Assembly: GCA_004298505.1 (NCBI GenBank)
Contig: SCRO01000056.1
Location: forward strand, 177,418 to 241,417
Origin: Rhodanobacter sp.
GTDB lineage: Bacteria; Pseudomonadota; Gammaproteobacteria; Xanthomonadales; Rhodanobacteraceae
DNA: 64,000 bases
Reading direction: 5' to 3'
Under the pieces are notes generated by a model. The model was not told where the DNA came from, made no database searches, and saw only the letters and a program-made list of their open reading frames with translations. Each line of letters begins with the position of its first letter. Within the stretch, counting starts at the first letter, position 1. A program made the position numbers and the translations under genes. This document shows positions 42,952 to 52,753 of this stretch, in pieces.

Positions 42952-42969
42952 CCATTTCCGCGGCGTCCT

Positions 42970-42990
42970 GTAGGGCGGGCACTACCCGCC
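42970..42990. repeat. REP-like palindrome
   Basis: GTAGGGCGGGCACTACCCGCC with GGCGGG/CCCGCC arms, 18 bases after the ATPase stop. Its first 13 bases recur at 48907-48919 in a larger palindrome. Typical Xanthomonadaceae intergenic repeat. Confidence 0.65.
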
Positions 42991-43039
42991 GTGGTACTCG
43001 ACCATTGAGCGATAATTCGTACCGATTCAAAAGGCTGAC

Positions 43040-43321
43040 ATGACGCTCGCACACCCACTCCTTTCACCACAACCAACGGATGCCATGCATATCGTCGTCT
43101 ACCAATCCGAACACTGCCCTGTCTGTCGTCGCGTCACCGCCGAATTGGTCGATGTCTGCCGCCAGCTGGACGCAGCGACCGAGGTCAGGGAAGTACTGGC
43201 TCATCTCGAACAGGCCGCGCGTCTGGGCATTACCCGGCCGCCGGCGGTGATCGTGGATGGCCGCCTGTTCGGGCAGGGCCATGGTGTGTCGACCAAGCTG
43301 CGACGCAAGTGGCTGGCATGA
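43040..43321 (+). CDS. Thioredoxin-fold protein, glutaredoxin-like
   Basis: Protein of 93 residues (or 78 from the Met at 43085). It shows MHIVVYQSEHCPVCRRVTAE with the redox motif CPVC and cis-Pro TRPPAVIVDGRLFGQG, a glutaredoxin/ArsC-like thioredoxin fold. An AAGG site precedes the ATG at 43040. Probably a cytosolic thiol exchanger for the metal operon, with the CcdA-like protein as a possible partner. Its stop overlaps the merR start (ATGA). Confidence 0.78.
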   Translation: MTLAHPLLSPQPTDAMHIVVYQSEHCPVCRRVTAELVDVCRQLDAATEVREVLAHLEQAARLGITRPPAVIVDGRLFGQGHGVSTKLRRKWLA

Positions 43322-43719
43322 GCAGTTGGAGCATCGGTGAGCTTGCCGAGCAGGTCGGGATGTCGACCGACACGCTGCGCTATTACGAGAAGATCGCGCT
43401 GCTGCCGCGCGCGCTGCGCGACAGTGGCGGGCGCCGCCATTACGGCGAGGCGGATCTGGCGCGGCTGCTGTTCATCCAGCGCGCGCAGGCGATGAACTTC
43501 TCGCTGGCCGAGATCGGCCACCTGCTGCAACTGCGCGAGCGCCCGCAAGCTACCCGCGCCAACGTACGCCAACTGGCCGCAGAAAAGCTGGAGGAAGTGG
43601 AAGCCCGCCTGAAATCCCTGCGCCTGCTGCGCAACGAGCTCAGACTGCTACTCAACCTGTGCGCTGGCAGCGAAGACGGCTGTCCGATTCTCGAATCACT
43701 GGACAGCGACCATGGCTGA
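43318..43719 (+). CDS. MerR-family regulator
   Basis: Protein of 133 residues: WSIGELAEQVGMSTDTLRYY (HTH), GGRRHYGEADLARLLFIQRA, MNFSLAEIGHLLQLRERP, a dimerisation helix and a metal-loop-like end LNLCAGSEDGCPILESLD. The two C-terminal cysteines fit CadR/PbrR/ZntR-type sensors. It is the last gene of the rightward operon and the best candidate to control the paired dyads at 38399-38459. Confidence 0.9.
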   Translation: MSSWSIGELAEQVGMSTDTLRYYEKIALLPRALRDSGGRRHYGEADLARLLFIQRAQAMNFSLAEIGHLLQLRERPQATRANVRQLAAEKLEEVEARLKSLRLLRNELRLLLNLCAGSEDGCPILESLDSDHG

Positions 43720-43724
43720 AGACC

Positions 43725-43985
43725 GCCGTTTCGCGGCAGCATGGATTCGATATCCGAGGCGGCGGTGGGGTAGGCAAAGGTGGCGTGTTTGTCATGCAAC
43801 AGGTTTTCAACCACGGCGCGGGCTTCCAGTGCAGCCACCGGCGTCAGCGGCAACGGGCCGCCCGCCGCATCGCCGGCGGCATATACCGCCGGGTTGGTCG
43901 TGCTGTGCAGATATGCGTCCAGGCGCAATGGAAACGGCACTGTCGACGCTGGTGGCACGGTGCCATTCGCGGCGCGGCAGCATTT
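43725..43985 (-). pseudogene. Disulfide oxidoreductase remnant, MerA-like
   Basis: About 85 codons: LDAYLHSTTNPAVYAAGDAA (second FAD-contact GD) and PLTPVAALEARAVVENLLHD. This is the middle of a glutathione-reductase-type flavoprotein; N-terminus and dimer domain are gone. It resembles the family of the gene at the window's left edge but is a different segment. Confidence 0.75.
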
Positions 43986-44116
43986 CATGTCCGCGGATCG
44001 CTTCATTGCACGGCAAGTGACGCGGTCCGGCGGCGCTCGCAGAGGGCGATCATGTTGCCCCTGTGGATCAGATGCGAGCATCCTGCACACGCCACTCCAA
44101 ACCGAAAGAGTCGATC

Positions 44117-44962
44117 ATGACGTCATTCCTGCTCACTCATGCACCGGCGATCCGCCTGGGTGCCTTTGCCGGCATCTTCGCGATGATGGCGCTGTGGGAA
44201 GCGCTGGCGCCAAGACGCAAGCAAGCCATCGGCCGCTGGCGGCGCTGGCCGGCCAACCTCGGTATCGTGGTGCTGGACAGCTTGCTGGTGCGGCTGCTCT
44301 TTCCCACCGCAGCCGTCGGCGTGGCGCTGTTCGCCGAAACCCGCGGCTGGGGACTGTTCCATGCACTGCCAGTGCCGGGCTGGCTCGCGGTGGTGGCATC
44401 GATGCTGCTGCTGGACCTGGCAATCTACCTGCAACACGTGATGTTCCACGCGGTGCCGCTGCTATGGCGGCTGCACCGGATGCATCACACCGATCTCGAG
44501 TTCGACCTGACCACGGGTGCGCGCTTCCACCCGCTGGAAATCCTGCTGTCGCTGGTGATCAAGCTCGGCGTCATCGTGGCGCTGGGTGCGCCTGCGGTTG
44601 CAGTGTTGGCGTTCGAAGTGGTGTTGAATGTCACCGCGATGTTCAACCATGGCAATGTCGGGCTGCCGCGAAGGCTGGACAACGTGCTGCGCTGGCTACT
44701 GGTCACGCCGGACATGCATCGCGTGCATCATTCCTGGCACCCGTGTGAGACGAACTCCAACTTCGGCTTCAACCTGTCGTGGTGGGACCGTGTGTTTGGC
44801 ACCTATCGGGCGCAGCCGCGCGATGGCCACACCGGCATGACCATCGGCATCAACCAGTTCCGCGATCCGCGCGAGCTGCGCCTTGACCGCATGCTGTGGC
44901 AGTCGATGCGCGGGCCGGTGGACAGCTATCCGATCAACAGCGACAAGGGAAATTCGATCTGA
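44117..44962 (+). CDS. Sterol desaturase / fatty-acid hydroxylase family protein
   Basis: Membrane di-iron enzyme of 281 residues. Histidine boxes: HRMHHTDLEFD (HxxHH), then FNHGNVGLPR and MHRVHHSWHP (HxxHH), plus DLAIYLQHVMFH earlier. Four helices. Acts on C-H bonds of lipids or terpenoids with oxygen; substrate unknown. Stands between the metal operon and the HU gene with no evident link to either. ATG at 44117. Confidence 0.9.
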   Translation: MTSFLLTHAPAIRLGAFAGIFAMMALWEALAPRRKQAIGRWRRWPANLGIVVLDSLLVRLLFPTAAVGVALFAETRGWGLFHALPVPGWLAVVASMLLLDLAIYLQHVMFHAVPLLWRLHRMHHTDLEFDLTTGARFHPLEILLSLVIKLGVIVALGAPAVAVLAFEVVLNVTAMFNHGNVGLPRRLDNVLRWLLVTPDMHRVHHSWHPCETNSNFGFNLSWWDRVFGTYRAQPRDGHTGMTIGINQFRDPRELRLDRMLWQSMRGPVDSYPINSDKGNSI

Positions 44963-45134
44963 TGGGGCATGCCCGACCGAACGATCGAACATGATCGACC
45001 CCGTCGACGGTCGCCTCGAAAGCACTTTATTTCAGATGGATTGCGCCAAACCCGCAAAATTTCGCTACATTGTGCGGGCCGCGAGGCCTCCGAGCTCTTC
45101 AAAGCCGGAGTTTCCCACTATCGAGATGAAATCC

Positions 45135-45545
45135 ATGGCTACCAAAACCACTGCCAAGAAAGCACCTGCCAAGAAGGCTCCCGCCAAGGCTGCCAAGGCC
45201 ACCAAGGCCGCCAAGGCCGCTGCACCCGTCAAGCCGCTGAACGAGACGCTGTCGAAGTCCGGGCTGATCGCACATATCGCTGCCCAGACCAGCGTGGAAG
45301 CGAAGGCGGTCAAAGCCGTCCTCGCCAGCCTAGAGTCGACCGTGCTCGCGTCGGTGCACAAGAAGGGTGTGGGCCAGTTCACGCTGCCCGGCCTGTTCAA
45401 GATCAACGCGGTGAAGGTGCCGGCCAAGCCGAAGCGCAAGGGCAAGAACCCGTTCACCGGTCTCGAGCAGGTCTTTGCAGCCAAGCCCGCCACCGTGAAG
45501 GTGAAGGTGCGCGCGCTGAAGAAGCTGAAAGACGCCGCGGTCTGA
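45135..45545 (+). CDS. HU-family DNA-binding protein with lysine-rich arm
   Basis: Nucleoid protein of 136 residues. The N-terminus is a histone-H1-like tail of KKAPAKKAPAKAAKATKAA type, then an HU/IHF domain from about residue 38: LNETLSKSGLIAHIAAQTSV, GVGQFTLPGLFKINAVKVPA and the arm PFTGLEQVFAAKPATVKVKV. The ATG at 45135 is preferred; one at 45126 adds three residues. This two-part form is known in Xanthomonadales and relatives. Confidence 0.9.
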   Translation: MATKTTAKKAPAKKAPAKAAKATKAAKAAAPVKPLNETLSKSGLIAHIAAQTSVEAKAVKAVLASLESTVLASVHKKGVGQFTLPGLFKINAVKVPAKPKRKGKNPFTGLEQVFAAKPATVKVKVRALKKLKDAAV

Positions 45546-45639
45546 TCGATTCGGCAACACCTGTCCGGCGCGATTTCCGAGCAGGTGTAGCCGCCGCATC
45601 GGCCTTGCCCCAGCGATGCGGTTCGGGTCCACACGGATC

Positions 45640-45908
45640 GTTACCGTTCAACATGGTCTACACGCCGGACCCGAAACCGGAGGCCGGCTATTTCTTCCGC
45701 TCCGATCACTTCTCCTTCGCCAAACGCGGTGTGCCGGCCGTCTCGTTCGGCTCGGGCAACGACTGGATCGATGGCGGCGTGAAGGCCGGCAGAGCGGCTA
45801 AACAGGAATATACCGCCAGGCATTACCACCAACCCTCGGACGAATAGCAGGCCAGCTGGCCGTTCACCGGCCTGACGCGTGACCTGCAGTTGCTCTACAG
45901 CGTGGCCA
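45640..45908 (+). pseudogene. M28 peptidase, C-terminal remnant
   Basis: Frame reading MVYTPDPKPEAGYFFRSDHF, SFAKRGVPAVSFGSGNDWID and YHQPSDE, then an in-frame TAG at 45846, after which homology goes on (ASWPFTGLTRDLQLLYSVA). This is the zinc-peptidase end of M28 proteins; the N-terminal part is missing. Dead gene, joined directly to a GH13 remnant on the other strand. Confidence 0.8.
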
Positions 45909-46245
45909 GAACACGATGCCGTACGGATCGCGCAATGACTCATAAGGTACGTCCGCCTCGGTCAGGCCCAGCTCCTCGCCCTGATAAATGCATACCGAGC
46001 CGCGCAGCGAACAGACCATCGCGGTGAACAAGTTGGCCAGCGGCGCCGACGCGTCGCGGTTGCCCCAGCGGCTGAGTACGCGCTCGACGTCGTGATTGGA
46101 AATGGCCCAGCAAGGCCAGCCCTCGGTCATCTGCACTTCCGGCTGGCGCACCGTGTCGCATATGTGCGTCGAGGAAACTGCGCGGGTAGATCTGGTAGAT
46201 GACGGCACCGCGCCACCAGGGGGCATCACTCATTCGCGTGTCCAT
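45905..46245 (-). pseudogene. GH13 alpha-glucosidase with internal deletion
   Basis: Starts MSDAPWWRGAVIYQIYPRSF (N-terminus of oligo-1,6-glucosidase type enzymes), then near 46165 jumps in another frame to WAISNHDVERVLSRWGNRDA, LRGSVCIYQGEELGLTEADV and RDPYGIVFWP. The nucleophile Asp and acid Glu regions between are deleted. No active enzyme. Confidence 0.85.
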
Positions 46246-46247
46246 TA

Positions 46248-47490
46248 ATCGCGATGTGCAGTTCGACCAGTACCCCTCAAAGCTGGTTCGATAACGTGGT
46301 GGTACACCTCAGCCCCTGGGCCAACCTGATCGGCCAGGGCTTGGCCGGCACGGTGGACATGCACACGATTCGCCCGCTGGACAAGGGCAAGCCGGAAGCG
46401 GCGTTGAACGCACGCTACGTCTGGGACGGGATGTCCCAGCTGTCTTCCGGCCCGGGTGTCAGCGACAACGGCTACAACGTCAACGGCGTGTGGGTGAACC
46501 AGTTCGCCGACCACACCTTCGGCGTCACCCTCGGCATCGACCTGGAATCGAGTCCGACGCAGATCCAGCACCAGGGACCCTGGGGCTATCCCAATGCCGC
46601 CAATGGCGCGTTGGTGGTCGGCGGCTCGAAGAACTACGGCATCTCCGATTCGTTCAAGCGCCAGGGCCTGTTGACCTCCTTCCAGTGGAGGCCCAACGAC
46701 TTCTTCAACAGCATGCTCGACCTGACTAACGACCACTTCAAGGAAACCCAGCAGGCCAAAGGCATCGAGTTTCCGCTGTTCTGGGGCAATGGCGTGGTGC
46801 TGGAGCCGAACTCCAACGTGCAGAACGGCTTCGTGCAGAGTGGCATCTATGACAACGTCAAGGGCGTCATTCGCAACGACTACAACCGGACCAAGGCCAA
46901 GGTCTGGAATATCGGAACACCAGGTTGCTCCCGACGATGGCCGACAACTACAACATTAGCTATGAGCACTACCTTTCGGGTAACGGCTCGGGCTACCAGT
47001 GCTCGTCCAGCGAAAGGGTGTGCAAGCGACGATCAACCTGCCCTTCAGCAACCTCACTCCGGTCCTCGACGGCTTCGGCACCATCCTGACCGGCAACTAC
47101 ACCAAGAGTGCGCTGGTGTTCCCGGGCAACTCGAATCCGATCACGGTGCCCGGCCTGTCCAAGTGGGTCGCCAACGGCACGCTGTACTACCAGCACAACG
47201 GCTTCGAGGCGCGTGTCAGCGACAGCTACCGCGGCAACTTCCTGGGCCGGGTCTCGGGCATCAGCGCTACCCGCATCGAGCAGACGATCAAGGGCGGCAG
47301 CAGCTACGATGCCCAGGTCAGCTACTCGTTCGATTCCGGCCGCCTGAAGGGCCTGGCCCTGATCGCGCAGGGCTCCAACCTGTCCAACAAGACCTTCGTC
47401 ACCTTCCACAACGACGACCCGCGCCAGGTGCAGACCTGGGAGAACTACGGCCGTCGTTACGAGGTGGGCATTTCCTACAAGTTCCTGTAG
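46248..47490 (+). pseudogene. TonB-dependent receptor with deletions
   Basis: Plug end ANLIGQGLAGTVDMHTIRPL and barrel strands (FADHTFGVTLGIDLESSPTQ) in one frame to about 46930, then a different frame from about 46999 to the end, EVGISYKFL with a terminal aromatic. A normal receptor has 900-1,000 residues; about 400 remain and the signal, TonB box and much of the barrel are missing. The kind of receptor near halogenase and amylase genes imports malto-oligosaccharides. Confidence 0.85.
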
Positions 47491-47518
47491 CAGCAGGTAA
47501 GCCGCGCTCCCCTGTGCG

Positions 47519-47549
47519 CCCCGTTGCCGAGCACAACGGGGCTTTTTTT
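47519..47549 (+). terminator. Rho-independent terminator after TonB receptor
   Basis: CCCCGTT (47519-47525), loop, AACGGGG (47535-47541), C, then seven T (47543-47549). Clear stem plus T-run 29 bases after the receptor stop. Confidence 0.9.
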
Positions 47550-47607
47550 GACAGAAACGAATTGCCGGGTTACTGAAAGCCGATCGCAGACGGGGCATGG
47601 CAACGGC

Positions 47608-48843
47608 ATGAACGCAACTCCGATTCAAAGCAACATCGGCCTGCCGCTGGGCCTGATCGGCTTCCACCATTACTGGCTCAGGGAGCGTCGGCGCAATCCG
47701 GGCAGCGACCTGTGGGCGTATTCGCTCAACACCCAGGCGGCCAACCAGCATCGCTTCGCGCGCATGGAAAAGTCGGCAGCAGCCCGCTCGGCGGCATCAA
47801 ATACGCCTACCACTTCGATGCCGGACTCTACGGCCAGTATCTGCGCAAGCGCTGCGACCCATGCATCGTGCAACGCACCGAAGGCAAGGTCGTCGACGTG
47901 AAGCTGCGCGAAGGCGACGGTTTCATCGAATCCGTGCAACTGCAAAGCGGCGAGACGATTGCCGGCGACCTGTTCATCGACTGCTCCGGTTTTCGCGGCC
48001 TGCTGATCGGGCGCGCATTGAAGACCGGCTGCGAAAACTGGCAGCACTGGCTGCCGTGCGATCGCGCGATGGCGGTGGCCTGCGCGCGCAACGAACCACT
48101 GTGGCCGTACACCCGCGCCACCGCACGCACGGCCGGTTGGCAATGGCGGGTGCCGCTGCAACATCGCACCGGCAATGGCCACGTCTACTCCAGCGCACAC
48201 CTCAGCGACGATGAAGCCGCGGCGATGCTGCTGGCGAACCTCGACGGCGAAGTGATCGGCGAGCCGCGCTCGTTACGCTTCACCACCGGCATGCGGCGCA
48301 AGGCGTGGCAGCGCAACTGCGTGGCGCTGGGCCTCTCAGCGGGCTTCATGGAGCCGCTGGAGTCGACCAGCATCCACCTGATCCAGTCCGGCATCAGCCG
48401 CTTGCTGGCGATGTTCCCCGACCGTCATTGCGACAGCGTGCTGGCCGACGAATACAACCGCCAGACCCGCTTCGAATACGAAAGTGTCCGCGACTTCCTG
48501 ATCCTGCACTACAAGTGCCACCGAGCGCGACGACACGCCGTTCTGGCGCCAGTGCGCGGCGATGGAGATTCCGCCCAGCCTGGCGCGCAAGATCGCCCTG
48601 TTCCGTGGGCACGGCCAGATCTTCCGCGAACACGAGGAGCTGTTTACCGAGATTGCGTGGCTGCAGGCGATGATCGGACAACACATCGAGCCGCAGGCGC
48701 ATCACCCCTTGGCCGACGGACTCGATGAGACGCAGCTGGACGACTTTCTTGGCGACATCCGCACCTTGATCGGCCGCGCCGCCGCCAGCATGCCCGACCA
48801 TGCCCGCTTCGTCGCCGAGCATTGCCAGGCCCGCGACTCTTGA
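47608..48843 (+). pseudogene. Tryptophan-halogenase family flavoprotein, broken
   Basis: Three frames form one protein: [20 protein letters not shown], then from about 47770 [40 protein letters not shown], the WQWRVPLQH motif, and [20 protein letters not shown], then from about 48525 [20 protein letters not shown] to the end. The FAD-binding GxGxxG N-terminus (about 90 residues) is missing. Two frameshifts. Such genes accompany TonB receptors for sugars in Xanthomonadales; true halogenation is unproven. Confidence 0.85.
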
Positions 48844-48873
48844 TCAGGCAAGACAATGTTATTCATGCAAAAG

Positions 48874-48931
48874 AGCCGGCGGGCCGTGCCCGCCCTACAG
48901 GGCGCCGTAGGGCGGGCACGGCCCGCCGGCT
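48874..48931. repeat. Perfect 25-bp palindrome (REP/BIME-like)
   Basis: The 25 bases at 48874-48898 (AGCCGGCGGGCC.. to CCTAC) return exactly inverted at 48907-48931 around an 8-base centre. Contains the 13-base unit shared with 42970-42982. Would form a very stable hairpin between the halogenase and amylase remnants. Confidence 0.85.
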
Positions 48932-48976
48932 GTTGCTGCAAAGCCTCACACCTGATTCAGTGAAGGAGATTCACCT

Positions 48977-49627
48977 ATGCTTCGACGCCTGTATTTCGTC
49001 CTGTTCGGCTTGGTCGCCTTGCTGGCCACGACGGGCCCGTTGCAGGCGACAACGCCCGCCCCTCCCGGCAACACCCCGCAAGCGGCTGCGGGCGTGTGGT
49101 ACGAAATCTTCGTACGCAGCTGGTACGACACCAATGGCGACGGCATCGGCGACTTGAACGGCGTCACCGCCAAGCTCGACTACCTGAAGTCGCTGGGCGT
49201 CAGCGGCATCTGGCTGATGCCGATCAATCCCTCACCCAGCTACCACGGCTACGACGTCACCGACTGGTGGAACCAGTACCGTCGCGGTCTCGACGCGGTG
49301 AATCCGGCCACCTACCTGGTCGGCGAGGTGACGCGCGACCGGGCCAGCGAACTGGCGCCGTGGCTGAAACCGCTGGATGCGGTGTTCAACTTCCCGCTGG
49401 CGAAACAGTTGATCGCCGCCGCCGGCAGCGAGCGCAACTGCGGCCTCGGCCCCACGCTCGACCGCATCTATGCCGCCTACGAAGCCACCGGCGGCGCGGC
49501 GATCAAGGATGCACCGTTCCTGTCCAACCACGACCAGGAACGCGTAATGAGCCAGCTCGACGACAACGCGCAACACATGCGCACGGCCGCCGCGATGCTG
49601 CTCACCCTGCCCGGCGAGCCGTACATT
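48977..49627 (+). pseudogene. Secreted GH13 alpha-amylase, internally deleted
   Basis: Signal peptide ([18 protein letters not shown]) and GH13 start: [40 protein letters not shown]. After [10 protein letters not shown] it jumps to [20 protein letters not shown] and [14 protein letters not shown], losing the nucleophile region (RLDA), then is cut at about 49627 and joined to a GH31 tail in another frame. Keeps acid/base Glu and the NHDQ motif only. Inactive. Confidence 0.85.
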
Positions 49628-51015
49628 TCACCGGCATCATGAAACCGCGCCTCCACGTCGACACCGTGGAAGGCCGCTATGCCACCAAGCACCATTTCTG
49701 GGTGCCCGACGAAAAAGTCAGCGAGGACTACTTCTTGCACAAGCCGGTGAACAACATCGACTTCGACATCCCCGCCGCGCGCAGCTGGTTCGGCGAGCTG
49801 GCGATGAAGTACGGTTTCGACGAAGGCATCGTGGGCTGGTGGAACGACGAGGCCGACACCACCGGCAGCGATACCGAGTTCATGAACATGCAGCGCGCGC
49901 TGTACGACGCGCAGCGGCGTGTCTCCGACTTGCGCGTGTGGTCGATCAACCGCAATTTCTACCTCGGCTCACAGCGCTACGCCTACGGCCTGTGGTCGGG
50001 CGACATCAACACCGGCTTCGCCAGCATGGCCGGCCAGCGCGCGCGCATGCTCAGCGCGATCAACGTCGGCGCGATGCAGTGGGGCATGGATGGCGGCGGC
50101 TTCAACGGCCATCCGTCGGATGAAAACTACGCGCGCTGGATCGAGTTCGGCGCGTTCACGCCGATCTTCCGCGTGCACGGCACCTTCGACGAAAAACGCC
50201 AACCCTGGGTCTACGGGCCAGTGGCCGAGAAGGCCGCCACCGCGGCGATACGCCTGCGCTACCGCCTGATTCCCTACATCTACAGCTACGAATACCAGCG
50301 CCGCGTCCGCGGTGTCGGCCTGGTGCGCCCCTTGATCTTTGGCTGGCCGCATGACCCGAACGTGCGCAACGACGTCGACAGCTGGATGTTCGGCAATTAC
50401 CTGCTGGTCTCGCCAGTGGTCAAGCAGGCCCAGACCGAAAAACACATCTACCTGCCCGCCGGCACCTGGACCGACTGGTTCAGCGGCAAGGTCTACCACG
50501 GCGGCCAGACCATCACGCTGGCGATCGACAACAAGCACTGGGGCGATATCCCGCTGTTCGTGCGCGAAGGCGCAATCATCCCCACGCAACCGCCGATGGA
50601 CTACGTCGGCGAAAGACTGCTGACCGAAGTTACCGTGGAAGTATTCCCTGACGACCAACGCAACACGTTCGACTATTACGACGACGACGGCAGCACCTAT
50701 GCCTACGAGCACGGTGCCTGGTTCGACCAGATGCTGACGGTTCAGCGGCAAGGCAACACGGTCACCTTCGAAACCGGTGCTGCCAACGGCTCGTTCAAGC
50801 CGGCACTACGTTTCTACCTGCTGAAGATCCACGGCGACGCCGCCAGCGAGGTGAGGGTGGACGGCAAGGTGCTGACCCGGCGCGACAGCATCGAATCGCT
50901 GCGAGGGAGCCATGCCGGAGCCTGGGCCGGCGGTCATGACCGCTTCGGTGCCGTCACCTGGGTTCGACTTGCAGCTGGCCGCGCAAGCCGCGTGCAACTA
51001 AGCTTGCAGCCATGA
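49628..51015 (+). pseudogene. GH31 alpha-glucosidase, 5' truncated
   Basis: About 460 codons of a GH31 enzyme: YGFDEGIVGWWNDEADTTGS (nucleophile region), LWSGDINTGFASMAGQRARM (acid/base Asp), QWGMDGGGFNGHPSDENYAR, then the proximal beta-sandwich (YVGERLLTEVTVEVFPDDQR) and a DUF5110-like end. The N-terminal domain, signal and start are missing; the frame is open to the left only by reading through the amylase in another phase. Probably not translated. Confidence 0.85.
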
Positions 51016-51048
51016 CACCGGCTGCAGATGCTGGTAGGGAAATACATC

Positions 51049-52602
51049 ATGAGCCAGGCCGAAATCAAGCAAGCCAGCCGTAACACCATCGGTGACGCCC
51101 TGCGTCGCTCCGTGCGGCGCAACCCGCACAGGGAAGCCCTACTTTTTGAAGACCGGCGCTGGACCTACGCCGCGCTCAATATCGCCGCCAATCGCGTTGC
51201 TCACAGGTTGCTGGCTATCGGCCTCAGGCCGGGCGACCGCGTCGCTGCCTACGGTCGTAATTCCGATGCTTATGTGCTGCTCTGGCTGGGCTGCGTGCGC
51301 GCCGGTCTGACCCATGTACCGATCAACTACGCGCTCACCGAAGGCGAACTGCACTACATCATCGAACAATCATCCGCCCGCGCCCTTTTCCACGATCTGG
51401 CTACAGCCGGGCATATCGAACAGCTAGGCCCGAAATTACCGTGTGAATGGATTGGTACCCTGCTCGGCGGCGACACGCTCGACATTCTGTCTTTTACCCG
51501 CGCCTCAGGCAACGAGAGTGAGCCTGATATTTCGATCAGCGAGGAAGATATCGCACAACTGCTCTACACCTCGGGCACCACTGCGGCCCCCAAGGGCGCG
51601 ATGATGACGCACCGGGCGCTGATGGCCGAATATACCAGCACCCTGCTAGCCACAGAGATCAGTTCAACCGACCGCTCGCTGGCTTCGCTACCGCTCTACC
51701 ACTCGGCACAGATGCACGTTTTCGTGATGCCGCAACTATTGGTTGGCGCCACTACTATCGTAATCCAGGCGCCCTATCCCGAGCTCTGTTTCGGGTTGAT
51801 CGCCAGGGAACGCATCACCTCTCTCTTCGCGCCGCCCACGGTTTGGCTCGCCTTCCTGCGCCATCCGGACTTTGACCGTCACGATCTTTCCAGTCTGAAA
51901 AAGGGTTACTACGGCGCCTCGATCATGCCGCTGCCGGTGCTACTGGAACTCTCCCAGCGTCTGCCGAAAACCCGCCTGTTCAACTGTTACGGCCAGAGCG
52001 AAATCGCCCCGTTAGCTACAGTGCTCTCGCCGGAAGATCATGCCGAGCGCCCAGCTTCAGCCGGAAAACCTGTTTTCAACGTTGAAACGCGGATTGTTAA
52101 CGAGCAGATGAAAGACTGCGCGCCTGGCGAGATGGGCGAGATCATCCATCGCTCCCCGCAATTAATGACGGGCTACTGGAACAAGCCGGAAGAAACCGCC
52201 GAAGCCTTTGTCGGCGGCTGGTTCCACTCAGGCGACGTCGGCTATTTCGACGAAGCCCGCTTTCTCTACATCGCCGACCGTATCAAGGACATTATTAACA
52301 CCGGCGGCGTCGTGGTATCGAGCCGCGAAGTCGAGGAATGTCTCTATACCCACCCGGCCGTGGGTGAAGTGGCAGTGATCGGCCTGCCTGATGAGAAATG
52401 GATTGAAGCGGTGGTCGCCGTAGTCACCCTCAAAGCCGGCCAGCAAGCCGACGCCGAAGCGCTTATCGCGCACGCCAAAGCGCACATCGCTCCGTTCAAG
52501 GTACCGAAACGCGTGTTGATTGTAGAATCCTTGCCGCGCACTGCCTCAGGCAAACTGCTCAAGCGCGAGCTACGCAACCAGTACGCAACGCCAGCGAAAT
52601 GA
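51049..52602 (+). CDS. Acyl-CoA synthetase (AMP-forming, FadD-like)
   Basis: ANL-family ligase of 517 residues; TAGGGA precedes the ATG at 51049, while an ATG at 51028 lacks a site. Motifs: LLYTSGTTAAPKGAMMTH (P-loop), FNCYGQSEIAPLAT (A5), GWFHSGDVGYFDEARFLYIA (A7), DRIKDIINTGGVVVSSREVE (A8) and the catalytic lysine in PRTASGKLLKREL (A10). Activates a fatty or aromatic acid with CoA. Its codon use is less G/C-rich than neighbours, hinting at transfer. No pathway partner adjacent. Confidence 0.92.
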   Translation: MSQAEIKQASRNTIGDALRRSVRRNPHREALLFEDRRWTYAALNIAANRVAHRLLAIGLRPGDRVAAYGRNSDAYVLLWLGCVRAGLTHVPINYALTEGELHYIIEQSSARALFHDLATAGHIEQLGPKLPCEWIGTLLGGDTLDILSFTRASGNESEPDISISEEDIAQLLYTSGTTAAPKGAMMTHRALMAEYTSTLLATEISSTDRSLASLPLYHSAQMHVFVMPQLLVGATTIVIQAPYPELCFGLIARERITSLFAPPTVWLAFLRHPDFDRHDLSSLKKGYYGASIMPLPVLLELSQRLPKTRLFNCYGQSEIAPLATVLSPEDHAERPASAGKPVFNVETRIVNEQMKDCAPGEMGEIIHRSPQLMTGYWNKPEETAEAFVGGWFHSGDVGYFDEARFLYIADRIKDIINTGGVVVSSREVEECLYTHPAVGEVAVIGLPDEKWIEAVVAVVTLKAGQQADAEALIAHAKAHIAPFKVPKRVLIVESLPRTASGKLLKRELRNQYATPAK

Positions 52603-52753
52603 GGTAACACAAATGTTCTTGGCGTCAAAACATTGACCGTTTGCCTGGCGCCACCTTGACGGATCTCTTCGCGGGTTGCCGGTCGGCATTCCCTATTTCG
52701 CAAGTCGCCGCAATCTGCTTTGCTTGTCCGTTCCCCGTTCCGTCAAAGTCCCC

